Shown here piece by piece: positions 39,116 through 47,638 of a stretch of DNA of 64,000 nucleotides. The notes under the pieces are model-generated. The model ran no database searches. It was not told the origin of the DNA and was given only the letters and a program-made list of their open reading frames with translations. Numbering within the stretch: the stretch's first letter is position 1; every line of letters begins with the position of its first letter. The DNA comes from JAWVFM01 sp963841455. Lineage in GTDB: Bacteria; Actinomycetota; Thermoleophilia; Solirubrobacterales; 70-9. The DNA lies in the NCBI GenBank assembly GCA_963841455.1, contig CAWJCU010000003.1, forward strand, positions 186,001 through 250,000. Direction: 5' to 3'. The translations under genes and the position numbers were made by a program.

Positions 39116-39869
39116 AAACCTTGAAGCGCGCATTGAAGGCCTGGTCGAGGGCGTCTTCAGCCGCGCTTTCTCCTCCCAGGTCCAGCCGGTGGAGATCGCC
39201 CGGAAGCTGGCGAAGGAGATGGACGCGCACAGGACCGCCTCGGTGTCGCGGGTATACGTGCCGAACCAGTACACGGTCTGGCTCTCGCCCGAGGACCACG
39301 GGCGGATCGAGGGGTACGAGCGCTCGCTCGGCCAAGAGCTCTCCGGCTACCTGCTGGAGCACGCTCGGCGCAACGACTATGCCCTTCTCACGCGACCCGA
39401 GGTCGAGCTCAAGGTCGACGAAAGGCTGCGGCTCGGAGAGTTCGGAATCCAGACCCGCCTCGTGAAGCCCCCGGCGCGCCAGGGCGAGGCGCCGGCGCAG
39501 GGGGAGGAGGGCCACACGATGGTCTACACGGTCCCTCCGAAGGCCTCGCGGGCGAGCGTCAGCCGGCCGGCGGAGCGCCTCGTCGACACCAAGGCGATCG
39601 TTTCCCTCGACGATCGTCGCTACGTGCTGGATGGCCCCGTCGCGGTGCTTGGCCGCTCGCGCGAGTGCGATTGCGTCCTGAACGATCCAAACGTGTCGCG
39701 CCGGCACGCGGAGCTTCGCCGCTCCTCGAACGGCGACTGGCAGGTCGTCGACCTCGGCTCGACAAACGGCGTGAAGGTCAACGACCGCCTCGTGGACCGC
39801 TCCCGCCTCTCGCCTGGCGACCACGTCACGCTCGGAACGACCCACTTCACGTTCGACATCGAGCAGTAG
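39102..39869 (+). CDS. FhaA-type DUF3662/FHA domain protein
   Basis: Frame from 39102 gives SVLRNLEARIEGLVEGVFSR, then AFSSQVQPVEIARKLAKEMDAHRTASVSR and so on, the typical FhaA N-terminus; the FHA domain at the C-terminus contains VLGRSRECDCVLNDPNVSRRHAELRR and STNGVKVND. About 255 residues. The codon at the expected start is ATC; the first ATG/GTG/TTG in frame is the GTG at 39189, which would cut off conserved sequence. A ribosome site GGAGAG lies 5 nt before the ATC, so either ATC is used or a base is wrong. FHA domains bind phospho-threonine, linking kinase output to cell-wall synthesis. Confidence 0.88.
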   Translation: MSVLRNLEARIEGLVEGVFSRAFSSQVQPVEIARKLAKEMDAHRTASVSRVYVPNQYTVWLSPEDHGRIEGYERSLGQELSGYLLEHARRNDYALLTRPEVELKVDERLRLGEFGIQTRLVKPPARQGEAPAQGEEGHTMVYTVPPKASRASVSRPAERLVDTKAIVSLDDRRYVLDGPVAVLGRSRECDCVLNDPNVSRRHAELRRSSNGDWQVVDLGSTNGVKVNDRLVDRSRLSPGDHVTLGTTHFTFDIEQ

Positions 39870-39912
39870 GGAAGAACTCCGCCGGCTCCTCCGCTTCCGC
39901 TGGAACATATTG

Positions 39913-39932
39913 CTCGCGGCTTGCGCCGCGAG
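39913..39932 (+). terminator. Hairpin between fhaA and fhaB
   Basis: A perfect 8-bp inverted repeat CTCGCGGC/GCCGCGAG with a TTGC loop lies 44 nt after the fhaA stop; a second GC-rich hairpin lies near 39954-39978. No T-run follows, so attenuation or mRNA protection is as likely as termination. Confidence 0.35.
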
Positions 39933-40028
39933 ATTCCCTTCTGCTCTCGCGTCCGGGGCCGGCGGGTGGCGCCCCGGCCGCTGGTAACACCTTTAGCCTC
40001 TCGGTCTCGCCCGCCGCGCCCGCACGCC

Positions 40029-40512
40029 ATGAACACCGATCCGATCGCAGTCGGCCTCAAGTTCGCCTTCCTGGCGGTCCTCTACCTGTTCCTGCTGTGG
40101 GTGGCGCGCAGCGCTCTCCGGGAGCTTCGGACCACGGCGCGGCCCGGCGCCGGAGGCGACGGGCGTCCACCCGATCGGCCCCGGGGGGCGCGCGGCGCCG
40201 ACCGACGCGTGGCTCGTGGTACAGACCGGCGGCGGGCTCCAGCCCGGCGAGCGGTTCGACCTCTTCGGCGGCCTCGCGATCGGCCGCTCGAGCGAGGCCG
40301 ACGTGAGGATCGAGGACCGCTTCGCATCGGGCATCCACGCGCGTTTCTACTCTCGCGGCGGCAGCTATTACGTTGAGGACATGAACTCCACGAACGGCAC
40401 GTTCCTGAACGGCGCCCGCCTCGACGGGGAGGCGCGCATGGGGGACCTCGACGAGATCCGGATCGGCGACACCGAGCTCCGGTTCGAGCTCGACGTCCCC
40501 GGGATGGACTAG
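40029..40512 (+). CDS. FhaB-type membrane FHA domain protein (frame-interrupted)
   Basis: N-terminal transmembrane segment (LKFAFLAVLYLFLLWVARSAL) from ATG at 40029, then a low-complexity linker and an FHA domain: LFGGLAIGRSSEADVRIEDRFASGIHARFYSR and YYVEDMNSTNGTFLNGARL, ending at 40512. The N-terminal and FHA halves are in different frames; the break lies in or near the G-run at about 40183-40195. Such FhaB proteins bind the phosphorylated kinase/PBP complex. An indel error is likely. Confidence 0.85.
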
Positions 40513-40536
40513 CCCGTGGACCCCGGAGCGCCGTAG

Positions 40537-41866
40537 ATGCTCGCCGTCGTCGAGGAGGCCTACCGATCCGACGTCGGCAGGCAGCGAAGCGCGAACGAGG
40601 ACTCCTACTACGCGCGCGCGCCCGCTGTTCGCCGTCGCCGACGGGATGGGCGGGGCCCAGGCCGGGGAGGTCGCCTCGCGCATCGCGGCCGAGTCGTTCT
40701 CTCCCGACGCCAAGATCGAGACCTCGCCCGAGACCTACCTGCGCGGGATCGCCGAGGACGCCAACGCGCGGATCCACCGGCTCGCGCAGGCCGACTCCTC
40801 ACGATCGGGGATGGGCACGACCCTGACCGCGGCCCTCCTCGACGGCGACGAGCTGAGCCTGGCCCACGTCGGCGACAGCCGCGCGTACCGGTGGCGCGAC
40901 GGCGAGCTGAAGCTCCTCACCTCCGACCATTCGCTGGTCGAGGAGCTGCGCCGGCAGGGCCGGCTCACCGACGCGCAGGCCGAGGACCATCCGCAGCGCT
41001 CGATCATCACCCGCGCGCTCGGGCCCCGAGCCTCAGGTCGAGGTCGACACGATGACCTACCGCGCCCGGCCCGACGACGTGTACCTGATCTGCTCCGACG
41101 GCCTCACGACGATGATCAAGGAGGCGAGGATCGCGCGAGATCCTCGCCGAGTCCGACACGCTCGAGCAGGCGGTCGATCGCCTCGTCGCCGACGCCAACG
41201 CGGCGGGCGGGCGCGACAACATCACCGTCGTCGCGTTCCGCCTGGCCGAGGGGGACCCGTCGCGGGCGGCCGACGGCGCCACCCTCGTCGGGCCGGCCGC
41301 CGAGGAGGCGGGCCTCACGGGCGAGGCGGTCCGCGCCGGCGCCGCGCAGCACGAGGCCCGGCGCCGCGCCGCGCTCGGCGGCGCCGCGGCCGAGCCGGCA
41401 GCCCCAGAGCGGCGGAGCAGGCGTCGCGGCGTGCTGGTCGCGCTCGCCACGATCGCGGTCTCGGCGGGCCTCGCGGTCTTCGCGGTCTGGGGCGTGCGCC
41501 AGATCTACTTCCTCGGGACCGACCCGGGCGGCCGACTCGCCCTGTACCGCGGGCTGCCCTACGAGCTTCCGTTCGGCCTCAAGCTCTACTCGGAGCAGTA
41601 CGCGGCGCCCGTCCAGGTCTCGAGCCTGCCGAAGTCCGAGCGCGGCGGCGCGACCGACCACACGCTGCGCTTCCACGACGACGCGGCGAGCCTCATCAAG
41701 CACCTCACGGCGGTGGCCAACCCGCCGAAGCCGGTGCGCGTTCCGAAGCCGCCGCCGCCGAAGCCAAAGCCGAAGCCGAAGCGCGCAGCAAGCCGCCCAC
41801 CCGAAGAAGGCGGCGAACGCAGAAGCGGCGCAGAAGACGCACGCAGAACGGGGCGGAAGCCAGTGA
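40537..41866 (+). CDS. PP2C-family protein phosphatase PstP-like (frame-interrupted)
   Basis: Dephosphorylates Ser/Thr kinase targets with Mn/Mg. Pieces: RSDVGRQRSANEDSYYAR, FAVADGMGGAQAGEVAS (metal Asp-Gly-Met-Gly-Gly), SGMGTTLTAALL, ELSLAHVGDSRAYRW, SLVEELRRQGRLTDAQAEDHPQRSIITRALG, DVYLICSDGLTTMI and NAAGGRDNITVVAF. After the domain a transmembrane segment (VLVALATIAVSAGLAVFAVWGV) and an extracellular region follow. Breaks are near 40618, 41028, 41140 and 41780. All PP2C motifs are present. It ends in GTGA overlapping the ftsW/rodA start. Confidence 0.88.
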
Positions 41867-43227
41867 GCGCCCGCAACCGCGAGCTCCTCGCGCTCATTCC
41901 GGTGGCGCTCCTGGTCGCCGCCGGCTTCGCGGCCGTGCTCATCGTCGAGAGCAACAAGATCAGCGACGTCAGCCTCATCTACGGCGGCTACTTCCTCGCC
42001 GTCTGCGTGGGCGTCCACATCTTCCTGCGCATCCGCGTGCCCCACGCCGACCCGTACCTGTTCCCGCTCTGCGCCCTCCTCGCCGCGGTCGGCCTCGTCG
42101 TGCTCTTCCGGATCAACGACACGCTCGCGCTCCGGCAGGCGTCGATCTTCGTCGCCGGCGCGGTTCTCTTCGCCGCGACGGTCGTCTTCCTTCGCGACTA
42201 CACGAAGCTCGAGCGCTACCGCTACCTGATCGCGATCCTCGGGATCCTGCTGCTCCTGGCCCCGCGCCTGCCCGGGGTCGGCGGGCTCGTGAACGGCGCC
42301 TACCTCGAGATCAAGCTCGGGCCCGCTGTCGTTCCAGCCCGCCGAGCTCTCGAAGATCTGCATCGTCATCTTCCTCGCGAGCTACCTGCACGAGCACCGC
42401 GAGCTCCTGAGCGTGGGCGCCCGGCAGGATCTTCGGGCTCACCATCCCGCCGCTGAAGCACTTCGGGCCGCTGCTCGTGGTCTGGGGCGCGGCGATGCTG
42501 ATGCTGTTCGTCATCCGCGACATCGGCAGCTCGCTGATGTTCTTCGGCGCCTTCCTGGCGCTGCTCTACATCGCCACCAACCGCCTCAGCTACGTCGTCA
42601 TCGGCCTGGCGCTGTTCCTCGTCGGCGCAGTGCTCATCGCCGGGCAGATCTCCCACATCCACGACCGGGTCGAGATCTGGCTGCATCCGTTCGCGAAGCC
42701 GGAGCCCTTCGGCGCCGGCCAGATCCAGCAGTCGCTCTTCGCGCAGGCGGACGGCGGGCTCTTCGGCGCCGGGCTCGGCGACTCGCTGCTCGAAGCTTCC
42801 GGGCCCGTTCGCCCCGCACTGCTCGGTGCCGTTCCCCGACTGCGGCAGCATCCTGCCGGCGCCGCACACCGACTAGATCTACGCGGTGATCGTCTCCGAG
42901 CTCGGCCTCTTCGGCGGCGTCGGCCTCGTCGCCGTCTACGCCTTGATCGGCGCCCGCGGCTTCAAGACCGCCGTGATGGCGCCCGACGGCTTCTCGAAGC
43001 TGCTCGCGGCCGGCCTCAGCACGGTCTTCATGCTCCAGGCGTTCGTGATCGTCGGCGGCGTCGTAAAGCTGATCCCGCTGACCGGGGTGACGCTGCCCTT
43101 CGTCAGCTACGGCGGCAGCTCGGTCATCGCCAACTTCATCCTGCTCGGGCTGCTGCTCGTGATCTCCGAGCGCGCGCGCCGCCCACAGCGCTCGCTCGGC
43201 GACCCGGTCGTTGGGGGCGTGCCGTGA
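41863..43227 (+). CDS. FtsW/RodA/SpoVE family peptidoglycan glycosyltransferase (frame-interrupted)
   Basis: Polytopic SEDS-family enzyme, about 450 residues with some ten hydrophobic segments. N-terminal spans from GTG at 41863 (ELLALIPVALLVAAGFAAVLIVES); then FQPAELSKICIVIFLASYL, VIRDIGSSLMFFGAFLALLYIA, and the C-terminal GVTLPFVSYGGSSVIANFILLGLLLV are the conserved SEDS landmarks. Breaks are near 42330, 42430 and 42800, and a stop codon interrupts the frame near 42874. All core motifs exist. It is in an operon with pbpA, the cognate transpeptidase. Confidence 0.87.
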
Positions 43228-44711
43228 ACGCGCCGATCGTGCGCGTCTACGCGCTCCTGCTCCTGCTCCTGGCGCTGCTCGTCTGGAAGACCTCGCAGTG
43301 GGCGGTGTTCGACGCCGAGGCGCTCAAGGACAACTCGGCGAACCGCCGGCCCCTGATCGAGGCGCAGACGATCCACCGCGGCGACATCAAGACCGCCGAC
43401 GGAACCGTTGTCGCGGAGAGCTCGCCGGAGGGCGGCGGGCCGAACCCCGTCTACGTGCGCCAGTACCCGACGGGGTCGCTGTTCGGAAACCCCGTCGGCT
43501 ACAGCTTCATCCAGGCGGGGCAGACCGGAATCGAGCGCTCGGAGAACGACGCGCTCGTCGGCAACCAGAACGAGTTCTCCTCGATCATCGACCAGCTGCG
43601 TGGCATCACGCAGCAGGGCGCAAACGTCACGCTGACGATCGACGCGAACGTGCAGCGCCTCGCAACCGACGAGCTCAACTCGGCGATCGCGAGCACGCCC
43701 GGCGCGTCGGGCTTCGGCGGGTCGGCGGTGGCGCTCGACCCGACGACGGGCGCCGTCAAGGCGATGGTCTCGGTGCCGGGCTTCGACCCGAACAAGGCGA
43801 GGACGTCGGCGGGCCTCGACGAGCTGAACCACGCAAAGGGCCCGTCGGCGATCGTCAACCGGGCGACGCAGGGCACCTACCCGCCGGGGTCGACGATGAA
43901 GGTCGTCACCGCGGCCGCGGCGCTCGACTCGGGCCAGTTCACGCCCGCAACGGTGCTGAGCGGCGCCTCGCCGCAGACGATCGGCGGCGTGCCGCTCTCG
44001 AACGCCGGCGGTGAGCAGTTCGGCGACATCGACATGTCGACCGCCCTCACCTACTCCGTCAACACCTACTTCGCCCAGGTCGGTGAGAAGCTCGGCCCCG
44101 CGACGATGTTCAAGTACATGGACCGCTTCGGGTTCTTCCACGACCCGCAGCTCGACTACCCGACACAGCAGATGGTCCCGAGCGGCGTCTATTCCACCGA
44201 CGGGTCCCACCTCCTGACCGCTAACCGGCCGATCGACATCGGGCGCGTCGCGATCGGGCAGGGCCAGCTCCTCACGACACCGATACAGATGGCGGAGGTC
44301 GCCGCCGCCGTCGCCAACAGGGGCGTCCTCGACAAGCCGACGTTCGTCCAGGAGGTCACGGACGCCGACGGGCGAACGATCAGCTCGCTCCATCCGGAGG
44401 CCCAGTCGACGGTGATGAGCACGAAGACGGCCGACGAGCTGACGAGCATGATGACCAAGGTGACCCAGGAGGGAACAGCCGCCGGGCTGACCGTCGAGGG
44501 CCTGCCGTTCGCGGGCAAGACCGGAACGGCCGAGATCGGCGACCCGGCAAACGGACTCCATCAGCCGTGGTTCATCGGCTTCGCCCCGGCGACCGATCCG
44601 AAGGTCGCCGTCGCCGTGACGCTCGAGCGCTGCCAGGGATGCTTCGGCGGCGAGGTCGCGGGGCCGGTCGCGACGAAGATCATGGACGCGGTCCTCAACG
44701 AGGGAGGCTGA
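43224..44711 (+). CDS. pbpA: Penicillin-binding protein, class B (PbpA-type)
   Basis: 495 residues from GTG at 43224, overlapping the SEDS gene stop in GTGA. One N-terminal transmembrane segment (IVRVYALLLLLLALLVWKTS), dimerisation domain, and transpeptidase domain with STMK (GTYPPGSTMKVV, about residue 220), SVN (ALTYSVNTYFA) and KTGT (AGKTGTAEIG). This is the mycobacterial PbpA layout beside FtsW/RodA and PknB. The C-terminal region contains two cysteines (CQGCFGG) that may form a disulfide. Confidence 0.94.
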   Translation: MNAPIVRVYALLLLLLALLVWKTSQWAVFDAEALKDNSANRRPLIEAQTIHRGDIKTADGTVVAESSPEGGGPNPVYVRQYPTGSLFGNPVGYSFIQAGQTGIERSENDALVGNQNEFSSIIDQLRGITQQGANVTLTIDANVQRLATDELNSAIASTPGASGFGGSAVALDPTTGAVKAMVSVPGFDPNKARTSAGLDELNHAKGPSAIVNRATQGTYPPGSTMKVVTAAAALDSGQFTPATVLSGASPQTIGGVPLSNAGGEQFGDIDMSTALTYSVNTYFAQVGEKLGPATMFKYMDRFGFFHDPQLDYPTQQMVPSGVYSTDGSHLLTANRPIDIGRVAIGQGQLLTTPIQMAEVAAAVANRGVLDKPTFVQEVTDADGRTISSLHPEAQSTVMSTKTADELTSMMTKVTQEGTAAGLTVEGLPFAGKTGTAEIGDPANGLHQPWFIGFAPATDPKVAVAVTLERCQGCFGGEVAGPVATKIMDAVLNEGG

Positions 44712-44714
44712 GGG

Positions 44715-46673
44715 ATGGCCCCACTCGCCACGGACACGCTCGTCGCCGGCCGGTATCGGCTTCTTCACCGCATCGGCGCCGGGGGCATGGCCGACGTCTG
44801 GGCGGCCGACGATCAGATGCTCGATCGGCGCGTGGCGCTCAAGTTCCTGCTTCCTCGCTACGCCGAGGACCAGCAGTTCGTCGAGCGGTTCCGCCGCGAG
44901 GCGGCAGCCGCCGCGGGGCTTCAGCATCCGAACGTCGTCAGCGTCTACGACCGCGGCGAGCACGAGGGCGTCCCCTTCATCGCCATGGAGTACGTCGAGG
45001 GGGCCTCCCTGAAGGACCTCGTCGAGCGCGGCCTCTCGGTCGGCGAGGCGATCGAGATCACGCGCCAGGTCCTGGCGGGGGTCCGGTTCGCCCACTCCAA
45101 GGGCATCATCCATCGCGATCTGAAGCCGCAGAACATCCTCGTCGACGGCGAGGGGAGGGCGCGGGTCGCCGACTTCGGGATCGCGCGAGCAGGCGCCTCC
45201 GAGATCACCCAGACGGGGTCGGTCCTCGGCACGGCGCAGTACCTGTCTCCCGAGCAGGCGCAGGGCCTTCCGGTCACGGCGGCCTCCGACCTCTACTCGG
45301 TCGGCGCGATGCTCTACGAGTGCCTTACGGGCCAGGTCCCGTTCGACGCCGACACGCCGGTGGCGGTTGCGCTGAAGCAGGTGTCGGAGCAGCCGCGGGC
45401 GCCGAGCCAGCTCAACCCGCAGGTCTCACCGGCCCTCGACGCAATCGTGCTGCGCGCGTTGGCGAAGGACCCGGAGAACCGGTTCAGCTCCGCCGACGAG
45501 TTCCTCCGCGCGCTCGATTCCGCCGAGGCGGATCCCTCAGGGCGCGGCCTGGGCGACACGGCCTCCTACACAGCGGCCACCGCGGCAGCGGGAGCGGCGG
45601 CAGTCGGAGCGGCTGCGGGGGCCGCGCTCGCCGACGCCGACACGCAGCCTCCGCCCGGCGAGGGTGAGCCGTCCGACCAGGGCTTCTGGACCCGCAACCG
45701 CAAGATCGCCGCGGGTGTGATCGCCGCGCTGCTCATCGCGGGGGCACTGGTGTGGTTCTTCGTCCTGCGAGACACGACAACGCAGGTGCCGGTGCCGAGG
45801 GTCACCGACCTGCTCCAGCAGCAGGCGGAGCGCAAGCTGAAGAACAAGGGCTTCGACGTGCAGACCGCGCTCGCCCCCAACCCGCGCCCGCCGGGGACGG
45901 TCCTCGAGCAGGACCCGCGCGCGGGCACGGTGGTCGACGAAGGGTCAACGGTGACCGTCACGGTCTCGAGCGGGCCCGGGGTGGGCACGGTGCCGAACGT
46001 CGTCGGAAAGCAGGCCAACGCGGCGACGAAGATCCTGGAGAAATCGCGGTTCAAGGTCAAGATCGAGCGCCAGCACTCGGACCAGCCGGTCGGGCGGGTG
46101 ATCGCCCAGGACCCGGCACCGGACTCGCACAGCCCACGCGGCACGTCGGTGACGCTCACCGTCTCGCTCGGCCCGAACCTCGTCACCGTGCCCTCGGTCG
46201 TCGGACAGCAGGCCGCCGCTGCCGAGACTGCGATCCGGCAGGCCGGACTCAAGCCGCGCTCCGTGAACCAGAACGCCGATGAGCCGGCGGGCACGGTGAC
46301 CGACGAGAGCCCGGCGGCCGGCAACTCGGTCGACAAGGGAAGCGTGGTCACGATCACGGTCTCGAACGGCGCCGGGTCGGTCGTGGTACCGAACGTGGTC
46401 GGCCAAACCGAGTCCTCGGCTCGGAGCACGCTGAGCTCGAACGGCGTCGGCAAGGTCACCGTTCAGCATCAGACGACGACGGATTCCTCACAGGACGGGC
46501 GGGTGACGAGCCAGTCGCCGACCGCCGGCACGCGCATCCGCTCGAGCGACAGCGTGACGATCTTCGTGGCGGTGTTCAAGCAGCCGCCGACGACCACGAC
46601 CACGCCGACGACCACGACCACGCCGACGACCACTACGACACCCCGGCGGCGGCGGGACCGGGCCGTAGCGTGA
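44715..46673 (+). CDS. pknB: Serine/threonine protein kinase with PASTA repeats
   Basis: 652 residues. Kinase domain about 1-275: GAGGMADVWAA, VALKFLL, HRDLKPQNILVD, DFGIARAGA, LSPEQAQG. An Ala-rich linker, one transmembrane segment at about 340-360 (IAAGVIAALLIAGALVWFFVL), then four PASTA repeats (each with a P-x-V/Gly-x-x and a final V-T-V-x-V/I strand) up to about residue 620 and a Pro/Thr-rich tail. The PASTA units bind muropeptides, so it senses the wall. Overlaps the following ddl gene in GTGA, and its substrates are probably FHA proteins and PBP/SEDS enzymes. Confidence 0.95.
   Translation: MAPLATDTLVAGRYRLLHRIGAGGMADVWAADDQMLDRRVALKFLLPRYAEDQQFVERFRREAAAAAGLQHPNVVSVYDRGEHEGVPFIAMEYVEGASLKDLVERGLSVGEAIEITRQVLAGVRFAHSKGIIHRDLKPQNILVDGEGRARVADFGIARAGASEITQTGSVLGTAQYLSPEQAQGLPVTAASDLYSVGAMLYECLTGQVPFDADTPVAVALKQVSEQPRAPSQLNPQVSPALDAIVLRALAKDPENRFSSADEFLRALDSAEADPSGRGLGDTASYTAATAAAGAAAVGAAAGAALADADTQPPPGEGEPSDQGFWTRNRKIAAGVIAALLIAGALVWFFVLRDTTTQVPVPRVTDLLQQQAERKLKNKGFDVQTALAPNPRPPGTVLEQDPRAGTVVDEGSTVTVTVSSGPGVGTVPNVVGKQANAATKILEKSRFKVKIERQHSDQPVGRVIAQDPAPDSHSPRGTSVTLTVSLGPNLVTVPSVVGQQAAAAETAIRQAGLKPRSVNQNADEPAGTVTDESPAAGNSVDKGSVVTITVSNGAGSVVVPNVVGQTESSARSTLSSNGVGKVTVQHQTTTDSSQDGRVTSQSPTAGTRIRSSDSVTIFVAVFKQPPTTTTTPTTTTTPTTTTTPRRRRDRAVA
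46586..46639 (+). repeat. Three tandem 18-bp repeats in pknB
   Basis: Three 18-bp units (two identical, the third with one change) encode the Thr/Pro tail of PknB. Length change by one unit would preserve the frame and alter only the linker of the extracellular part. Confidence 0.85.
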
Positions 46674-47638
46674 GGGTCGCGGTCCTCCGCGGCGGGCGCT
46701 CGAGCGAGCATGAGGTGTCGCTCAGCTCGGGCGAGTCGGTCGCCGCGGGCCTGCGCGAAGCCGGCCACGATGTGATCGATGTCGTCATCGCCCGCGACGG
46801 CCGCTGGGCCGCCGACGGCGCCGAGGTCGAGCTTCGCCCCGGCGACGGGCTCCTCGGCTGCGACGTCGCCTTTCCGGTGCTTCACGGCCCCTTCGGCGAG
46901 GACGGGACGGTCCAGGGACTCCTCGAATGCCTCGACGTCGCCTACGCGGGCCCGGGCGTCCTGGCCGCCGCGCTGACGATCGACAAGCTCACCTTCAAGC
47001 GCGTCCTCGCCTACGAGGGCATCCCTCAGGTCGAGTTCTGCGAGGCGGGGGAGGAGCGCTGGCGGGAGCGAGCGGCAGCCATGACCCGGCCGCTCTGGGT
47101 CAAGCCGGCGAGGCTCGGCTCGAGCGTGGGCATCTCGAGGGTGTCGAACCCGGAGGCAGAGCTCGACGAGGCGGTCGCCGAGGCCGCGGACCACGACCCT
47201 CGGGTCATCATCGAGGCCGACGCGCAGGCACGCGAGGTGGAGTGCTCGGTGATCGGCAACGCGGACCCCGAGGCCTCCCAGCCCGGCGAGATCGTGGTCC
47301 ACGGGGACTGGTACGACTACGAGCGCAAGTACGAGGAAGGCGGGATGGAGCTCGTGGTCCCCGCCCCGATCGGCGACGACGCGGTCGCCAAGGTGCGCGA
47401 GCTGGCGGTGCGCGTCTTCAAGGCGACCGGGTGCACCGGCCTGGCGCGATGCGACTTCTTCGTCCGCGAGGACGGCGAGGTGCTCGTTAACGAGCTCAAT
47501 ACGATCCCCGGGTTCACCTCGACGAGCGTGTTCGCAAAGCTCTTCGAGGCGGGCGGGATCTCGTACCCGGACCTCTGCGACCGTCTGGTGAACCTTGGAA
47601 TTGAGCGGTACGAGCGCGAGCGGTCCTACCGCTACTGA
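46670..47638 (+). CDS. ddl: D-alanine--D-alanine ligase (second copy, in the pknB operon)
   Basis: 322 residues from GTG at 46670, overlapping the pknB stop. Ligase landmarks: LRGGRSSEHEVSLSSG, FPVLHGPFGEDGTVQGLLE, VKPARLGSSVGISRVSN, omega-loop DWYDYERKYEEG with the Lys-Tyr pair typical of D-Ala-D-Ala specific enzymes, and VNELNTIPGFTSTSVFAKL. It should make the D-Ala-D-Ala of peptidoglycan precursors. Its place in the wall-kinase operon suggests co-expression with the SEDS/PBP pair and possible phosphorylation by PknB (inference). Confidence 0.93.
   Translation: MRVAVLRGGRSSEHEVSLSSGESVAAGLREAGHDVIDVVIARDGRWAADGAEVELRPGDGLLGCDVAFPVLHGPFGEDGTVQGLLECLDVAYAGPGVLAAALTIDKLTFKRVLAYEGIPQVEFCEAGEERWRERAAAMTRPLWVKPARLGSSVGISRVSNPEAELDEAVAEAADHDPRVIIEADAQAREVECSVIGNADPEASQPGEIVVHGDWYDYERKYEEGGMELVVPAPIGDDAVAKVRELAVRVFKATGCTGLARCDFFVREDGEVLVNELNTIPGFTSTSVFAKLFEAGGISYPDLCDRLVNLGIERYERERSYRY

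Noticed and set aside
40618..42880. Programmed frameshifting in pstP and ftsW/rodA
   Set aside because: No slippery heptamer with downstream structure is seen, several breaks go in both directions and one ends in a plain stop.
46586..46639. Phase-variable repeat controlling pknB
   Set aside because: The unit is 18 bp, so changes keep the frame; only the tail length can vary.
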